From Pseudomonadota bacterium (lineage in GTDB: Bacteria; Myxococcota_A; Polyangia; Polyangiales; Polyangiaceae): 64,000 nucleotides of DNA. The notes under the pieces are model-generated. The model was not told the DNA's origin. It saw only the letters and a list, made by a program, of their open reading frames with translations, and did no database searches. The position numbers were made by a program, and so were the translations under genes. The stretch is from positions 13,967-77,966 of the forward strand of contig JAEYYX010000129.1 in the NCBI GenBank assembly GCA_023428245.1, written 5' to 3'. Positions 43,081-51,967 of the stretch are shown here, one piece after another; position 1 is the first letter of the stretch; each line of letters begins with the position of its first letter.

Positions 43081-44769
43081 GTGCTGTCACGCAGTCTGAA
43101 ACATCGCGAAGGGCGCGGCAGTGACAGGAGACGGCTCCGGTGGCTCCTCTTTGCGATCGCGGCAGCTGCCTTTGTGGGCATCGAGTTCGATCAGATCCGC
43201 CGCATCGGTGACTTCAGAGTCGACGACGCTTATATCACTTTCTCATTCTCCAAGAACCTCGCGCTCGGTCGCGGGCCCCTATACGCCCACGACCTCAAGG
43301 CCGAAGGCTACTCAAACTTCCTTTGGATGGCCCTCGTGGCCACAGTGCATCGACTCGGCCTCGACCTCTACCTGGGCGCGCGTCTCCTCGCCTTCGGTTT
43401 TCTCGGCGCGGCCGCCTACGGAGTCCATCGGCTGATCCGCGAGCGATGCGGCCAGGCTCCAGCTCTCTTTTCGCTGGCGCTCCTAGCCGCTTGTTCGGAT
43501 CTCACCCGCGCGGCGCTCTCAGGCCTCGAGACCGCCGCCTTCGCGAGTTGTCTTTGCCTCGCCTACTCGGGCTACCTGCGCGAGGACCGCCGCCGGACCC
43601 ATCGGTCCTTGCTCTGGCTCTTGCCTGTGCTCTTGCTTCGCATCGACGGCTTCGTCCCCGTCGCCATTGCACTCGGGCTCGAGACCTTAAGCTCAACCTT
43701 AGGACGGCGCTTCTCCTTCCGTAGGCTGGCCTGGATTGGGATCCCGATCGCGAGCGTAGGGCTTTTATACTTCGCGTGGCGCTACCAATATTACGGGCTC
43801 CCGCTCCCCTCGACTTACTACGCGAAGAGTGTCGTCACCGCACAGAATCCCGACCGCGGCTATCAGCAGCTCCTCGAGTTCATCGAGGACTACGGCCTCG
43901 TCTACTCAATCCCCCTGGTCGTCGCGGCTCTCCTTGGTCGCCACCGCCGGCCAGCCGTGATCCTCCTTCTCGCGACCCTCCTTCAAGCGGGCTACACCGT
44001 GAAGGTCGGCGGAGATTGGATGCCTTTTTGGCGCTTCTTTCAACCGATTGTGCCTCTGTTTGTGATGCTGTGTGGGCTGGGCCTCGGGACGCTGTTCCGC
44101 CCCACCGAAAGACCTCCCCGCGCCCCTTACCCCTCGTGGCTCTATCGCGGCTTCGGCGGGTCTATACTAGGAGCCGCCGGTTTAGCCCTGCTCACTTTCC
44201 TTGCGGTTCGCGTCCACATGGGCAGCGTCGACTCGCCCGCAGAGCGCGGGAAATTGTCTCACGCCGAGCATGTCAAGAGACACACCCTCGTGAATCTTTT
44301 GGGCAGCGTCGACCTCGTTCGTCACCTGATCCGAACGCCCGGCGAGAAGCTGGTCAGCGACTACGCTGGAGTCTTCGCGGTCTTCACCGAAGCGAACATC
44401 ATCGACATGTGGGGACTCGCCAACCCGCAAATCGCTCGCTTCGGGGGAATCGACGGCATCAATAGCATCTACGGCAAGGAATGCGCGGCTTGTTATCCGA
44501 GCCTCGACCCGGACTATTTTCACGTGGTGGTGCCGCTGGTGCGCACGAAGGATGCATTCCGCTCCCAGAGAGCCGTGCAAAATGAGATCTTTCAGGCGCG
44601 AGCTATCGGACGCTACCTGAACTTCCGAAAGGATTTCGTGGCAGGGTACGTGCTCGAGACGACGACAAATCGCGCTTTCTGGTTCCTGGAGCGTCGCCGC
44701 CCGGGCCGCAGTCACAAGACGCAGAACCCGACACCCGGGATCCAGATCGTCTACCCGTTCGAACACTGA
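43081..44769 (+). CDS. Polytopic glycosyltransferase-like membrane protein (AftB-like N-terminus)
   Basis: A 562-residue membrane protein with about ten helices up to residue 380 and a soluble C-terminal domain. The first external loop carries DFRVDDAYITFSFSKNLA followed by the EGYSNFLWMALVA segment, a pattern shared with actinobacterial arabinofuranosyltransferases of the AftB group and related GT-C enzymes. The DD pair is the likely catalytic site. Conserved outer loops such as YYGLPLPSTYYAKS and KVGGDWMPFWRFFQP also fit. It begins with GTG 10 bases after the discoidin-like gene. The sugar transferred in this organism is unknown. Confidence 0.8.
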   Translation: MLSRSLKHREGRGSDRRRLRWLLFAIAAAAFVGIEFDQIRRIGDFRVDDAYITFSFSKNLALGRGPLYAHDLKAEGYSNFLWMALVATVHRLGLDLYLGARLLAFGFLGAAAYGVHRLIRERCGQAPALFSLALLAACSDLTRAALSGLETAAFASCLCLAYSGYLREDRRRTHRSLLWLLPVLLLRIDGFVPVAIALGLETLSSTLGRRFSFRRLAWIGIPIASVGLLYFAWRYQYYGLPLPSTYYAKSVVTAQNPDRGYQQLLEFIEDYGLVYSIPLVVAALLGRHRRPAVILLLATLLQAGYTVKVGGDWMPFWRFFQPIVPLFVMLCGLGLGTLFRPTERPPRAPYPSWLYRGFGGSILGAAGLALLTFLAVRVHMGSVDSPAERGKLSHAEHVKRHTLVNLLGSVDLVRHLIRTPGEKLVSDYAGVFAVFTEANIIDMWGLANPQIARFGGIDGINSIYGKECAACYPSLDPDYFHVVVPLVRTKDAFRSQRAVQNEIFQARAIGRYLNFRKDFVAGYVLETTTNRAFWFLERRRPGRSHKTQNPTPGIQIVYPFEH

Positions 44770-44854
44770 AGCGGCTTGCTCAGAACGCACCGCCCAACGT
44801 CCCCCAAATGCGGGTTGGGGCTCCTCGCCTCTTCGCTCGACGCTTGATGGGCTC

Positions 44855-46834
44855 TTAGTTCCAGCAAACGTGATCGACGAGAACATGGCCGTGCGGATCT
44901 TCATCGACGATCTCGAGCCGCGCAGCCTGTCCAGCGTAGTCCTGGAGATCGAAGGTCACGAGTTCGAGAAGCTCGTGCGTGCCGCCCCTTACTTCCCCGA
45001 CCACCGCACCATCGACGCGCACCCGAAGCGCGAGCTTCTTTGACTCACCCCCACCCACCAAGGCGGAGAGCTTGGGCTTCTCTATAGAGAACTCAGGAGA
45101 AAGGAGGGTGCCAGTTTCGTCGTCTCCGCCTGCAGCTGAAGTGACCACGTACCCATGGCGTCCGACAATGGCCCGTCCCCCCTGGGTTCGACTGCGAACT
45201 CCGGAGCGAAATGCTCGGCCGGTCCGCTCCCAGTCATTACCCGGCGTCGACTCGAAGTCGAAGAGGCAGTCTTGCTTCCTCGACTTCCCCGAGCGCGCGA
45301 GAACGTACTGCGGATAGGTAGGGAACCCCGTAATCGGCGGGACGAGCTCTGCCTCCGAAAACCTCCGAACCATGTGATAGTTGTCAGCGATCGCCTCCAT
45401 CAACAGAGGGATCTCGAGACCAGTCAGGAGAATGTGCTCGGGGCGAGTGCGTTCGACCCAAGGTTTCAAGGTGAGGCCTCGAACACCGGCCAGCCACGCA
45501 TCCACCCACGGCATCTCATGAATTTGTTCGACCGTTGAACCAGCCTTGATCGCAACGAAAGGATGATGAGGGCTCCAAACGCTCGGGCCGAGCGCCCTTA
45601 CGGACTCAATCAAGCGCTCCGCCGCTCCCCTCCTCTCAGCGGTCACTGTAAAGGTCGGGGGAATGGTCCTTCGCGATAGGTAAGCTGAGCTCCCCGCAAA
45701 GACAGCAAGAACCAACGCACCGAGCGGCGCGGTAGCTCGACGAGGCGACTTGCTCACAAGTGACCCGACGAGCATGAGCGCCACAGGGCCGCTCATCACG
45801 GCAACCGGGAGGAGATTGTTGATGTAACCGCCCTGCTTGGCATAGGGCAGCATGGACGCGGGGAAGGCGGCCCCGAACAGGCCAAGCCAATAGAGCGCCC
45901 GCGCGCTGAGGAGTCCGTAGAGAGCCAAGATGACCGCCAGCGCGGGCAGGGCGGGCAGAAAGGGCGCAAAGTCGAGCCACCGATTCAGGGCATCTTGGTA
46001 CATGTGTTTGTGCACCACCTGCTTCGACAGCAAAAAGACTGTGTAGTCGAGGTACCGGCCCTGCGTGATCCATTCGAGGAATCCCGTCGTCGCTGCGCCC
46101 AAAAGGAGCAAGCTCACGCCCAACTTCAGCCCCTGGCGGGGATTTCGCGCGAAATGGAACAGGAGTACCCAAGTCACGTAGAAGACCGCTGTCTGCTTCG
46201 TGAAAACCGCCGCGACCATCACCAAGAGCGTTGTGATGAACCGACGTCGACTCATCGGCCCTCGATCGAAGGCAAGCGCGGCGGCCGCGAGGGAGAGCCC
46301 CAAGGCCAGTTCATCGTTACGGATCAGGTCAAACCATCCGCCCGTCAAAGGAAACGCGGCCGCGATCATGCCAACCGCGGTGATGCCCGCTGCGATGCGG
46401 AGTGGACGAGGCGAAAATGAAGCGGCTGCGTGCCCGGAGAGGATCCAGACGATGACCACAAACGCGAGGCACGACACCAGGCGTCCGACCCAATAGTCGA
46501 CCCCCAAGATTGCCCCGAACAAAGTCAGCACGATGGTATGCCCAGGAGGATACGAATAGGGCATGAAGCCAACGTTCGGCTCAGTAAACAGCTCCTCGCC
46601 GCGCAGAACTCGATAGGCGTGCAGGAGCTGGCCTCCCTCGATCCACTCGAGGTCCACAGGGAAGGTGAGTCGGGTCGCGAGGATGCTGAGGAGCTGTGCC
46701 GTGACGAACAGGGCCGGAACCGTGAGCAAGAGTGGGAGCCAGTTCCTGAAAACTTCGAGGAGCCTCGCGGCCGAGCGCCTCCGTGCTGCGCGCTCCCTCG
46801 CGACGTCTTTCGTCGGTTCGTTAGGGACAGTCAT
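44855..46834 (-). CDS. GT-C-like polytopic membrane protein with C-terminal beta-sandwich domain
   Basis: A 659-residue protein. About residues 30-395 hold a dozen hydrophobic helices with an early acidic loop DLEWIEGGQLLHAYRVLRGE and YSYPPGHTIVLTLFG, as in GT39-type transferases. From about residue 520 the chain becomes an all-beta domain: CLFDFESTPGNDWERTGRAF, DDETGTLLSPEFSIE, LVGGGESKKLALRVRVDG and ARLEIVDEDPHGHVLVDHV. This domain resembles the sugar-associated beta-sandwich attached to GH32-type and planctomycete extracellular proteins. It is coupled by ATGA to the upstream DUF2079 gene. The function is inferred only. Confidence 0.78.
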   Translation of the reverse strand: MTVPNEPTKDVARERAARRRSAARLLEVFRNWLPLLLTVPALFVTAQLLSILATRLTFPVDLEWIEGGQLLHAYRVLRGEELFTEPNVGFMPYSYPPGHTIVLTLFGAILGVDYWVGRLVSCLAFVVIVWILSGHAAASFSPRPLRIAAGITAVGMIAAAFPLTGGWFDLIRNDELALGLSLAAAALAFDRGPMSRRRFITTLLVMVAAVFTKQTAVFYVTWVLLFHFARNPRQGLKLGVSLLLLGAATTGFLEWITQGRYLDYTVFLLSKQVVHKHMYQDALNRWLDFAPFLPALPALAVILALYGLLSARALYWLGLFGAAFPASMLPYAKQGGYINNLLPVAVMSGPVALMLVGSLVSKSPRRATAPLGALVLAVFAGSSAYLSRRTIPPTFTVTAERRGAAERLIESVRALGPSVWSPHHPFVAIKAGSTVEQIHEMPWVDAWLAGVRGLTLKPWVERTRPEHILLTGLEIPLLMEAIADNYHMVRRFSEAELVPPITGFPTYPQYVLARSGKSRKQDCLFDFESTPGNDWERTGRAFRSGVRSRTQGGRAIVGRHGYVVTSAAGGDDETGTLLSPEFSIEKPKLSALVGGGESKKLALRVRVDGAVVGEVRGGTHELLELVTFDLQDYAGQAARLEIVDEDPHGHVLVDHVCWN

Positions 46835-48783
46835 CGATTCCGCACACGCCTCGCAAGTTCATGGTTCTTGGAAGGGTCAGCCCCTCGCTTGGCAAGGATG
46901 AAGTGGCCCTTGGTCGCGATGACCCCGTACTTCCCTGAGTCGAGGGCCTTCTTGATGTTCTTGACCTCCTCTCGATGCCCAGCATGACCCACCAGCAGGT
47001 AATCTGGATCGTGTCCGAGTGAGAACTTCAAGCTGAACAGGACAAGACGCGCGGAGACGTGGGGCCCTTCGGCTTCCGTGGCTGCCACTGATGCGTCAGG
47101 GGGGATCATGGCAATGATTTCCTGGAGATCTCGGTAACGGCGCTTCTCGCTCTCGCTCACCTCAAAGGTCTTGGTGCCAAACCCTCCCACAATGCTAGTC
47201 CCACTAAGGAGCAGGCCCCTTTGGTTGTCTAAGGAGAGCCCTACGAGCAAGAGAGGAACCGCCGCCGCAAAGGCGAATCGCTGGCGCACCGCGAGAATCG
47301 AAGCCGCAATGACGTAGGGGACCCAAAGGTAGGTGTACTGGAAGGAAGTTTGGAAAAGCGGAGGGCGATTCGTGACGAGCAGGGTGGAAACGAAACCCGG
47401 CACGATCGCGAGCAGCAAGATCGGGCGCCGCAGCCAAAGGGCGAGCACCGGCGCTGTCATGTGCAGGAGGTAAAGCGCCTTCGCTTCCACCATCAGAGTC
47501 TTGAGAACGTAGGCTTGATTCGACAAGAGCGTCAGAACCACCGCGCCAAAACCCTTGGCGCCCCGCGCCTGGAGATCGGCATATTGATTATCAAACCACC
47601 ATGTCCCGAAAAGCGGCATGATCACGAACTTCACCGAAACAAAGTAGATCGCTCCCGCCAAGAAAATGCGGATGCCGTCCCGGATCAGAACTCCTCGGAG
47701 CAAGAGGAAGAGTCCGAGCACTGTAACGCCAATCGCTACGTCCTCTCGGCAGCTCAGTGCACACGCCATAAAGATATACATGCCGGCGCGGTTGCCCCGG
47801 GTGCCTGTGCGGTAGGTGGCGTGAACGAAGTAAAGAAACCAGGAGAGGAAAAAGGTCGCCGCAGCTGTGAAATGGAAGTCGTAGAAGTTCGGCTGCTGTA
47901 CCGATGGCATGGTGAGATGCACCGCCGGGAACGCGAGCGCCGCGATCGGGTGGAGGCGCGCACGCGCCAAGAGATATTGCGGAACGGCCGCGAACGCGAC
48001 GAGCGCCGTCTGGATCCAAAGGAGCGCGTGTGCTCCTGGGGAGATGGCGTAGAACGGCAGCAAGAGATAGAGGCAGAACTCAGCGTGCCCTTGTAAGCTG
48101 CTAAAGTCCTTCAGCATCGCTGCGATGGCCGGAGAGCGGAAAGGGTGGCCATGCAGCGCGTTAAAGAAGAGGTTGTCGTACTCGGCCAAGTCCGAGCTCA
48201 TCGTCGCCATCTTTTCGTGGCTGATGATCGTGAGCGGCCCGATGCGGCAGAAATAGAACAGCGCCACAGAAATGGTCGCCGCCAGGGTGACACCGCGAAC
48301 CCAGCGCGAATCGGCCGCGAAAATGCCTCGAGACAGGCGCGTTCCCAGGTCGCTCGAACGGAGGAAACCGACCAGCGTGCGCTCAAGGGCGAGTCCGAAG
48401 CTCAAGACGAAGACGAGATGAGCGAACTCGCGCTTCTCCCAAGCTTCGCGACAATACAAGAGGGGGACGAACGCGCTGAGCGTCCACGGCGCGAGCGCCC
48501 CGAGCGCCTTCAGTCGAAACTTGCTCCCTGACCCCGAACGGATATCCCCCCAGAGGCAAAAGCCCCCTAGGACCAATCCACAGAGCCAAGCCGCTCCGAT
48601 CGTCAGCAGTCTGACGCCGATCGGAATGTTGTTGTGGGTCAGTACGTCGGAGAGCTTCTCTCCGGTAATGAACGAGCTCAGGGCAAGGAAGGTCGAAGCA
48701 CCGGCCAAGACGGCCGTCAGCAAGAGCCGGACCCTGCCCGAAAGCTGCTGTCTCGCGTACTTTTGCGTCAAGGGTTGATTCAA
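46831..48783 (-). CDS. DUF2079 polytopic membrane protein, paralogue of the gene at 39917
   Basis: A 650-residue DUF2079 protein. AEYDNLFFNALHGHPF, LQGHAEFCLYLLLPFYAISPGAHALLW, FYDFHFTAAATFFLS and SCREDVAIGVTVLG match the protein at 39917 in order and spacing. Near the end HVSARLVLFSLKFSLGHD corresponds to its SARAHIYSFGHS. The start is TTG at 48783; the GGGAG before it is only 2 bases away, so the true start is uncertain. The gene is the first of a coupled pair with the GT-C-like protein at 44855 and follows the GT2 gene at 48938 by 154 bases on the same strand. Confidence 0.84.
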   Translation of the reverse strand: MNQPLTQKYARQQLSGRVRLLLTAVLAGASTFLALSSFITGEKLSDVLTHNNIPIGVRLLTIGAAWLCGLVLGGFCLWGDIRSGSGSKFRLKALGALAPWTLSAFVPLLYCREAWEKREFAHLVFVLSFGLALERTLVGFLRSSDLGTRLSRGIFAADSRWVRGVTLAATISVALFYFCRIGPLTIISHEKMATMSSDLAEYDNLFFNALHGHPFRSPAIAAMLKDFSSLQGHAEFCLYLLLPFYAISPGAHALLWIQTALVAFAAVPQYLLARARLHPIAALAFPAVHLTMPSVQQPNFYDFHFTAAATFFLSWFLYFVHATYRTGTRGNRAGMYIFMACALSCREDVAIGVTVLGLFLLLRGVLIRDGIRIFLAGAIYFVSVKFVIMPLFGTWWFDNQYADLQARGAKGFGAVVLTLLSNQAYVLKTLMVEAKALYLLHMTAPVLALWLRRPILLLAIVPGFVSTLLVTNRPPLFQTSFQYTYLWVPYVIAASILAVRQRFAFAAAVPLLLVGLSLDNQRGLLLSGTSIVGGFGTKTFEVSESEKRRYRDLQEIIAMIPPDASVAATEAEGPHVSARLVLFSLKFSLGHDPDYLLVGHAGHREEVKNIKKALDSGKYGVIATKGHFILAKRGADPSKNHELARRVRNR

Positions 48784-48937
48784 GGCTCCCGACTATTTCG
48801 GAGTTCCTCACAAGCGTCAACGCCAGAAGAATCCCATGGGATCTTGCGGAACGGCCCCGAGCCTCCTGCTTTTGCCCGTTTGCGGACACTCAAGCCTAAG
48901 GAGGGAAGATCTGGTTCGACTGACAGCCGGTCCGTCG

Positions 48938-49933
48938 TTAGGGACGCGAGAGACTCTCGGGCGGAGGGGCGTCGATCACGGCCGGGCTACCGGGGACATC
49001 CAGGTTCACCCTCTCCGCCACCGTGTACAGGGGCCGCTTCTTGACCTCCTCATAGGTCCGACCGACGTACTCCCCCAAAATGCCCATCACAAGGAGCTGA
49101 GCCGCTGAGCTTGCGGCAATCAGCATCATGATCGTCGTCCAGCCCGTGACAACCGGGGCGCCAAGAAGCTTCTGAGAGATCGACCAGATGCCGATGCCCA
49201 CCGCCAGGAGTCCGGACAAGATGGCGAGGTAGGTCGCAATCCGGACCGGCACCACCGAGAACGACGTGATGCCGTCGATGGCAAACTTGAGCATCTTGCT
49301 GAGGGGATATTTCGTCTCTCCGGCAAAGCGCGCCGGACGCTCGTAGTACACCTTGGTCTGTTTGAAACCGATCCACGCGACCATTCCGCGTACGAACCGA
49401 TGTCTCTCGCGCAGCGATCGCATGGCGATCACGACCTGCCGCGACATGAGCCTGAAATCCCCGGCATCGAGAGGAACCTCAAAGCCAAGCAACTTCCGGA
49501 GGAGCCGGTAGTACACAGTAGCGGTGATCTTCTTGAAAATGCTCTCGCCGTGACGCTTGGTCCGAATGCCATAAACGACATCAAACCCCGCCTCGAACTG
49601 GGCGAACATCTCGGCGACGACTTCGGGGGGGTCCTGCAAATCGGCGTCCATGACGACCACGGCATCGCCTTCCGCAATGTCGAGTCCCGCCGTAATCGCG
49701 ATTTGGTGTCCGAAGTTTCGACCGAATGAGAGGACCTTGTAGCGGGGTTCCTCCCGCGCCAGCTCCTTGAGGAGAGCGAGTGACCGGTCCTTCGACCCGT
49801 CATCGATGAAGAGGACTTCGTAGGTCACGCCCAATTGAGGGAGGAACTCTTTCAGCCTCCGAGCCAACTCCGGAATGGTCTCCTCCTCATTGAATACGGG
49901 CAGGACCAGGGACAGGCGGGGCGGAGGAAGCAT
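48938..49933 (-). CDS. Family 2 glycosyltransferase, GtrB/ArnC-like, with two C-terminal membrane helices
   Basis: A 331-residue transferase that would load a sugar onto polyprenyl phosphate. The catalytic domain shows LSLVLPVFNEEETIPELA, VLFIDDGSKDRS and the metal-binding DADLQDPPE at 96-104. The later segments GDFRLMSRQVVIAMRSLRERHRFVRGMVAWIG and GETKYPLSKMLKFAIDGI are typical of the GtrB/ArnC group. Two helices (about 235-260 and 270-295) anchor it in the inner membrane. It differs from the DPM1-like GT2 proteins at 37558 and 50965. Same-strand genes downstream encode membrane transferases that could use its product. Confidence 0.9.
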   Translation of the reverse strand: MLPPPRLSLVLPVFNEEETIPELARRLKEFLPQLGVTYEVLFIDDGSKDRSLALLKELAREEPRYKVLSFGRNFGHQIAITAGLDIAEGDAVVVMDADLQDPPEVVAEMFAQFEAGFDVVYGIRTKRHGESIFKKITATVYYRLLRKLLGFEVPLDAGDFRLMSRQVVIAMRSLRERHRFVRGMVAWIGFKQTKVYYERPARFAGETKYPLSKMLKFAIDGITSFSVVPVRIATYLAILSGLLAVGIGIWSISQKLLGAPVVTGWTTIMMLIAASSAAQLLVMGILGEYVGRTYEEVKKRPLYTVAERVNLDVPGSPAVIDAPPPESLSRP

Positions 49934-50110
49934 ACCGCTGCGTTATATCGTCCGGACAGCAAACCCGCCACAGGGGCCCAGTTCGAGCGAAGTGTTCTCG
50001 CGTTGAGATCGTGGTCGAGAGTCCCCCCTGAGGGCGGCCGGCCCCACCGACCTCGCGCGTCGACCATTGGTTCGCTTTGACCGCCTTCAAAGAGCATGAT
50101 GCGCTAGGCC

Positions 50111-51013
50111 GTGACCGCTGAGCTCACTCGGTCGGATTTCGACCGCTACTTTCCTCACACTCCTCTCGCGCTCTGCATCAAGGAGTGCGCCCGCCTCGCT
50201 GTCCTCAGGAGAGAGAACTTAGAAGCGCCGCTCCTCGACGTCGGATGCGGCGACGGCCTCTTCGCGAGCATCGCCTTCCCCACGCTTCAAAGTCTCGGCA
50301 TCGACAAGAATGATCAAGAAGTCGCGCTCGCGGCTGCCCGCGGTGCATATTCAAGGGCGATCACCGCGGACATCACCCAGGCACCACCTGGCTCCGCCGA
50401 CTTCCAAAGCTGCTTGGCCAATTGCTCCCTCGAGCATATTCCGGCCCTCGATCGCGCCCTCGCTCACGTCTTCGAATCTCTCCGACCCGGTGGGCGATTC
50501 TTGACGTTCGTGCCCCAGCGCGATTGGACGCGGGACCTCATTTCTCATCAGGTGCTGCGCGCCTTGGGGGCCCGCGCTCTCGCTGACCAACTTTCTGCCG
50601 CAGTTGACGCCTTCTTCAAGCACCACCACCTCTACGACGAGAAAGGCTGGCGCGAGATGGTCGAAAGAGCCGGCTTTGTCATCGAACGCGTCGAACCTTG
50701 CCTTTCCTCTGCGAACACCAAAGCCTTTGAGATTTTTCTTCTTCCGTCGCTGCTCGGTTGGATGAGCAAGAAACTCACGAACCGCTACACGCACTTGCCG
50801 TTCGTTCGAAGGTTCTTCGCACTTCCGGCCTACCTTCTCGCAAGAACAACGCTCTGTCTCTTCGACCAGACGCCGACGGCAGAGTTTTTCATCGTAGCAA
50901 GGCGACCGTCAGAGGCATCGGTCCCTGAGGCCCTTTCGGGTTCCCTCAGCCCTTCCTTCTGCGCTCAGGCCTGGGCGCTTGGTTCGCTCCGGGAGGGACA
51001 GGCAAATCCGTAA
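50111..51013 (+). CDS. SAM-dependent methyltransferase, paralogue of the gene at 36085
   Basis: A 300-residue class I methyltransferase with motif I LLDVGCGDGLF (41-51) and LANCSLEHIPALDRALAHVF. Long blocks are shared with the protein at 36085: RYFP.TP.ALCIKECARL, KGWREMVERAGFVIERVEP and KAFEIFLLPSLLGWMSKKLT. The C-terminal tail is about 35 residues longer and its last 49 bases overlap the convergent glycosyltransferase gene. It starts with GTG. Like its duplicate it sits beside a DPM1-like GT2 gene in convergent orientation, so the whole module was duplicated. Confidence 0.82.
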   Translation: MTAELTRSDFDRYFPHTPLALCIKECARLAVLRRENLEAPLLDVGCGDGLFASIAFPTLQSLGIDKNDQEVALAAARGAYSRAITADITQAPPGSADFQSCLANCSLEHIPALDRALAHVFESLRPGGRFLTFVPQRDWTRDLISHQVLRALGARALADQLSAAVDAFFKHHHLYDEKGWREMVERAGFVIERVEPCLSSANTKAFEIFLLPSLLGWMSKKLTNRYTHLPFVRRFFALPAYLLARTTLCLFDQTPTAEFFIVARRPSEASVPEALSGSLSPSFCAQAWALGSLREGQANP

Positions 51014-51837
51014 CGCACGACAAAGTTCCTGTCCCTATGGAGGTACTCGAGGCAGACCCGGTAGGTGAGCTTCGTTTCGCCTTCGAGCCGCTCCCGAAAC
51101 TCATAGGGGACCTCGCCGATCCAGCGGACTCGCCCGCGGGCAACAACCTCCATCAGGATCTTGTATCCGATCGGGCTCAGGGGAACGCCCGCGATCGCCG
51201 AGCGACGCACCATGAAGAAGCCGCTCATCGGATCCGACACCCGACCGAACACCTCAGGCAGAAGGAGGAGCCCGAGAAGCTGAGCAGCGCGCGAGACCAC
51301 CCGCCGCTGAATGCTCCAATCGCTCACGCCTCCCCCGCCCACGTTCCGGGTCGCACCCGCCAAGTCGGCCCCCCGCATCATCTCCTGGTAAAGTCCCCAG
51401 TTCGCCTCGGGAGGATGCTGCAAGTCGGCATCCATGACCGCCAGGATGTCCCCGCGCGCAAGCTGCCAGCCGCGGAGGACGGCGGACGCGAGACCTCGCT
51501 CTCCCTGCCTCCGGACGACTCGAACTTGTGGGAACCGGAGCTCAGCAGCAACAGCCCAGGTTCGATCTGGACTGTCGTCGTCGACGACGATGAGCTCGTA
51601 GGATCCGCTCAACCGCGACTCCAAGAGCTCGATGAGCTGTGCGATGAGCGGCTCAATATTGGTCGCCTCGCAGTAAGTCGGAATCACCAAGGAGAGACGG
51701 ATCGTACCATTCCCCTCGCTCGGGAGCGGCGCGACGGCCAGCGGTCCACTTTGGGGCGAGATGATCTTGCCGGACGATCCCTCAAGGAATGGTTCCAAGT
51801 CTAGCAGCGCATCGCAAAATGCCGCGCTGCGCAACAC
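50965..51837 (-). CDS. Family 2 glycosyltransferase (DPM1-like), GtrA domain missing
   Basis: A 290-residue protein paralogous to the GT2 half of the gene at 37558: LSLVIPTYCEATNIEPLI, LIVVDDDSPDRT, DADLQHPPE, GGGVSDWSIQRRVVSRAAQLLGLLLLPEVFGRVSDPMSG and PIGYKILMEVVARGRVRWIGE. Identity continues to VCLEYL and then breaks: a dozen residues are missing and after VVRYGFA the chain ends, where the other copy enters GtrA. Such short forms can act alone or with a separate GtrA. The GTG at 51837 is a choice among weak starts; upstream sequence is open but crosses a terminator-like hairpin and the next gene. Its 3' end overlaps the convergent methyltransferase. Confidence 0.8.
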   Translation of the reverse strand: MLRSAAFCDALLDLEPFLEGSSGKIISPQSGPLAVAPLPSEGNGTIRLSLVIPTYCEATNIEPLIAQLIELLESRLSGSYELIVVDDDSPDRTWAVAAELRFPQVRVVRRQGERGLASAVLRGWQLARGDILAVMDADLQHPPEANWGLYQEMMRGADLAGATRNVGGGGVSDWSIQRRVVSRAAQLLGLLLLPEVFGRVSDPMSGFFMVRRSAIAGVPLSPIGYKILMEVVARGRVRWIGEVPYEFRERLEGETKLTYRVCLEYLHRDRNFVVRYGFACPSRSEPSAQA

Positions 51838-51875
51838 GCAGCGACATCCGCCGAACTTCTCACTGAAGAAACGAA

Positions 51876-51898
51876 CGAGCCCCTCAACGAGGGGCTCG
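51876..51898 (-). terminator. Strong hairpin after the cytochrome-like lipoprotein gene
   Basis: CGAGCCCCTC (51876-51885) and GAGGGGCTCG (51889-51898) make a perfect 10-bp stem with a 3-base loop. On the minus strand it lies 69 bases after the lipoprotein stop and is followed by the T-rich TTCGTTTCTTC. It supports a glycosyltransferase start downstream of this point. Confidence 0.6.
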
Positions 51899-51967
51899 AA
51901 TGCGCGCGACTTTCGCGCCGCGCCACCCGCGTGGAAGACGTCGCCGATCCAATATCTCGTCAGTCGA

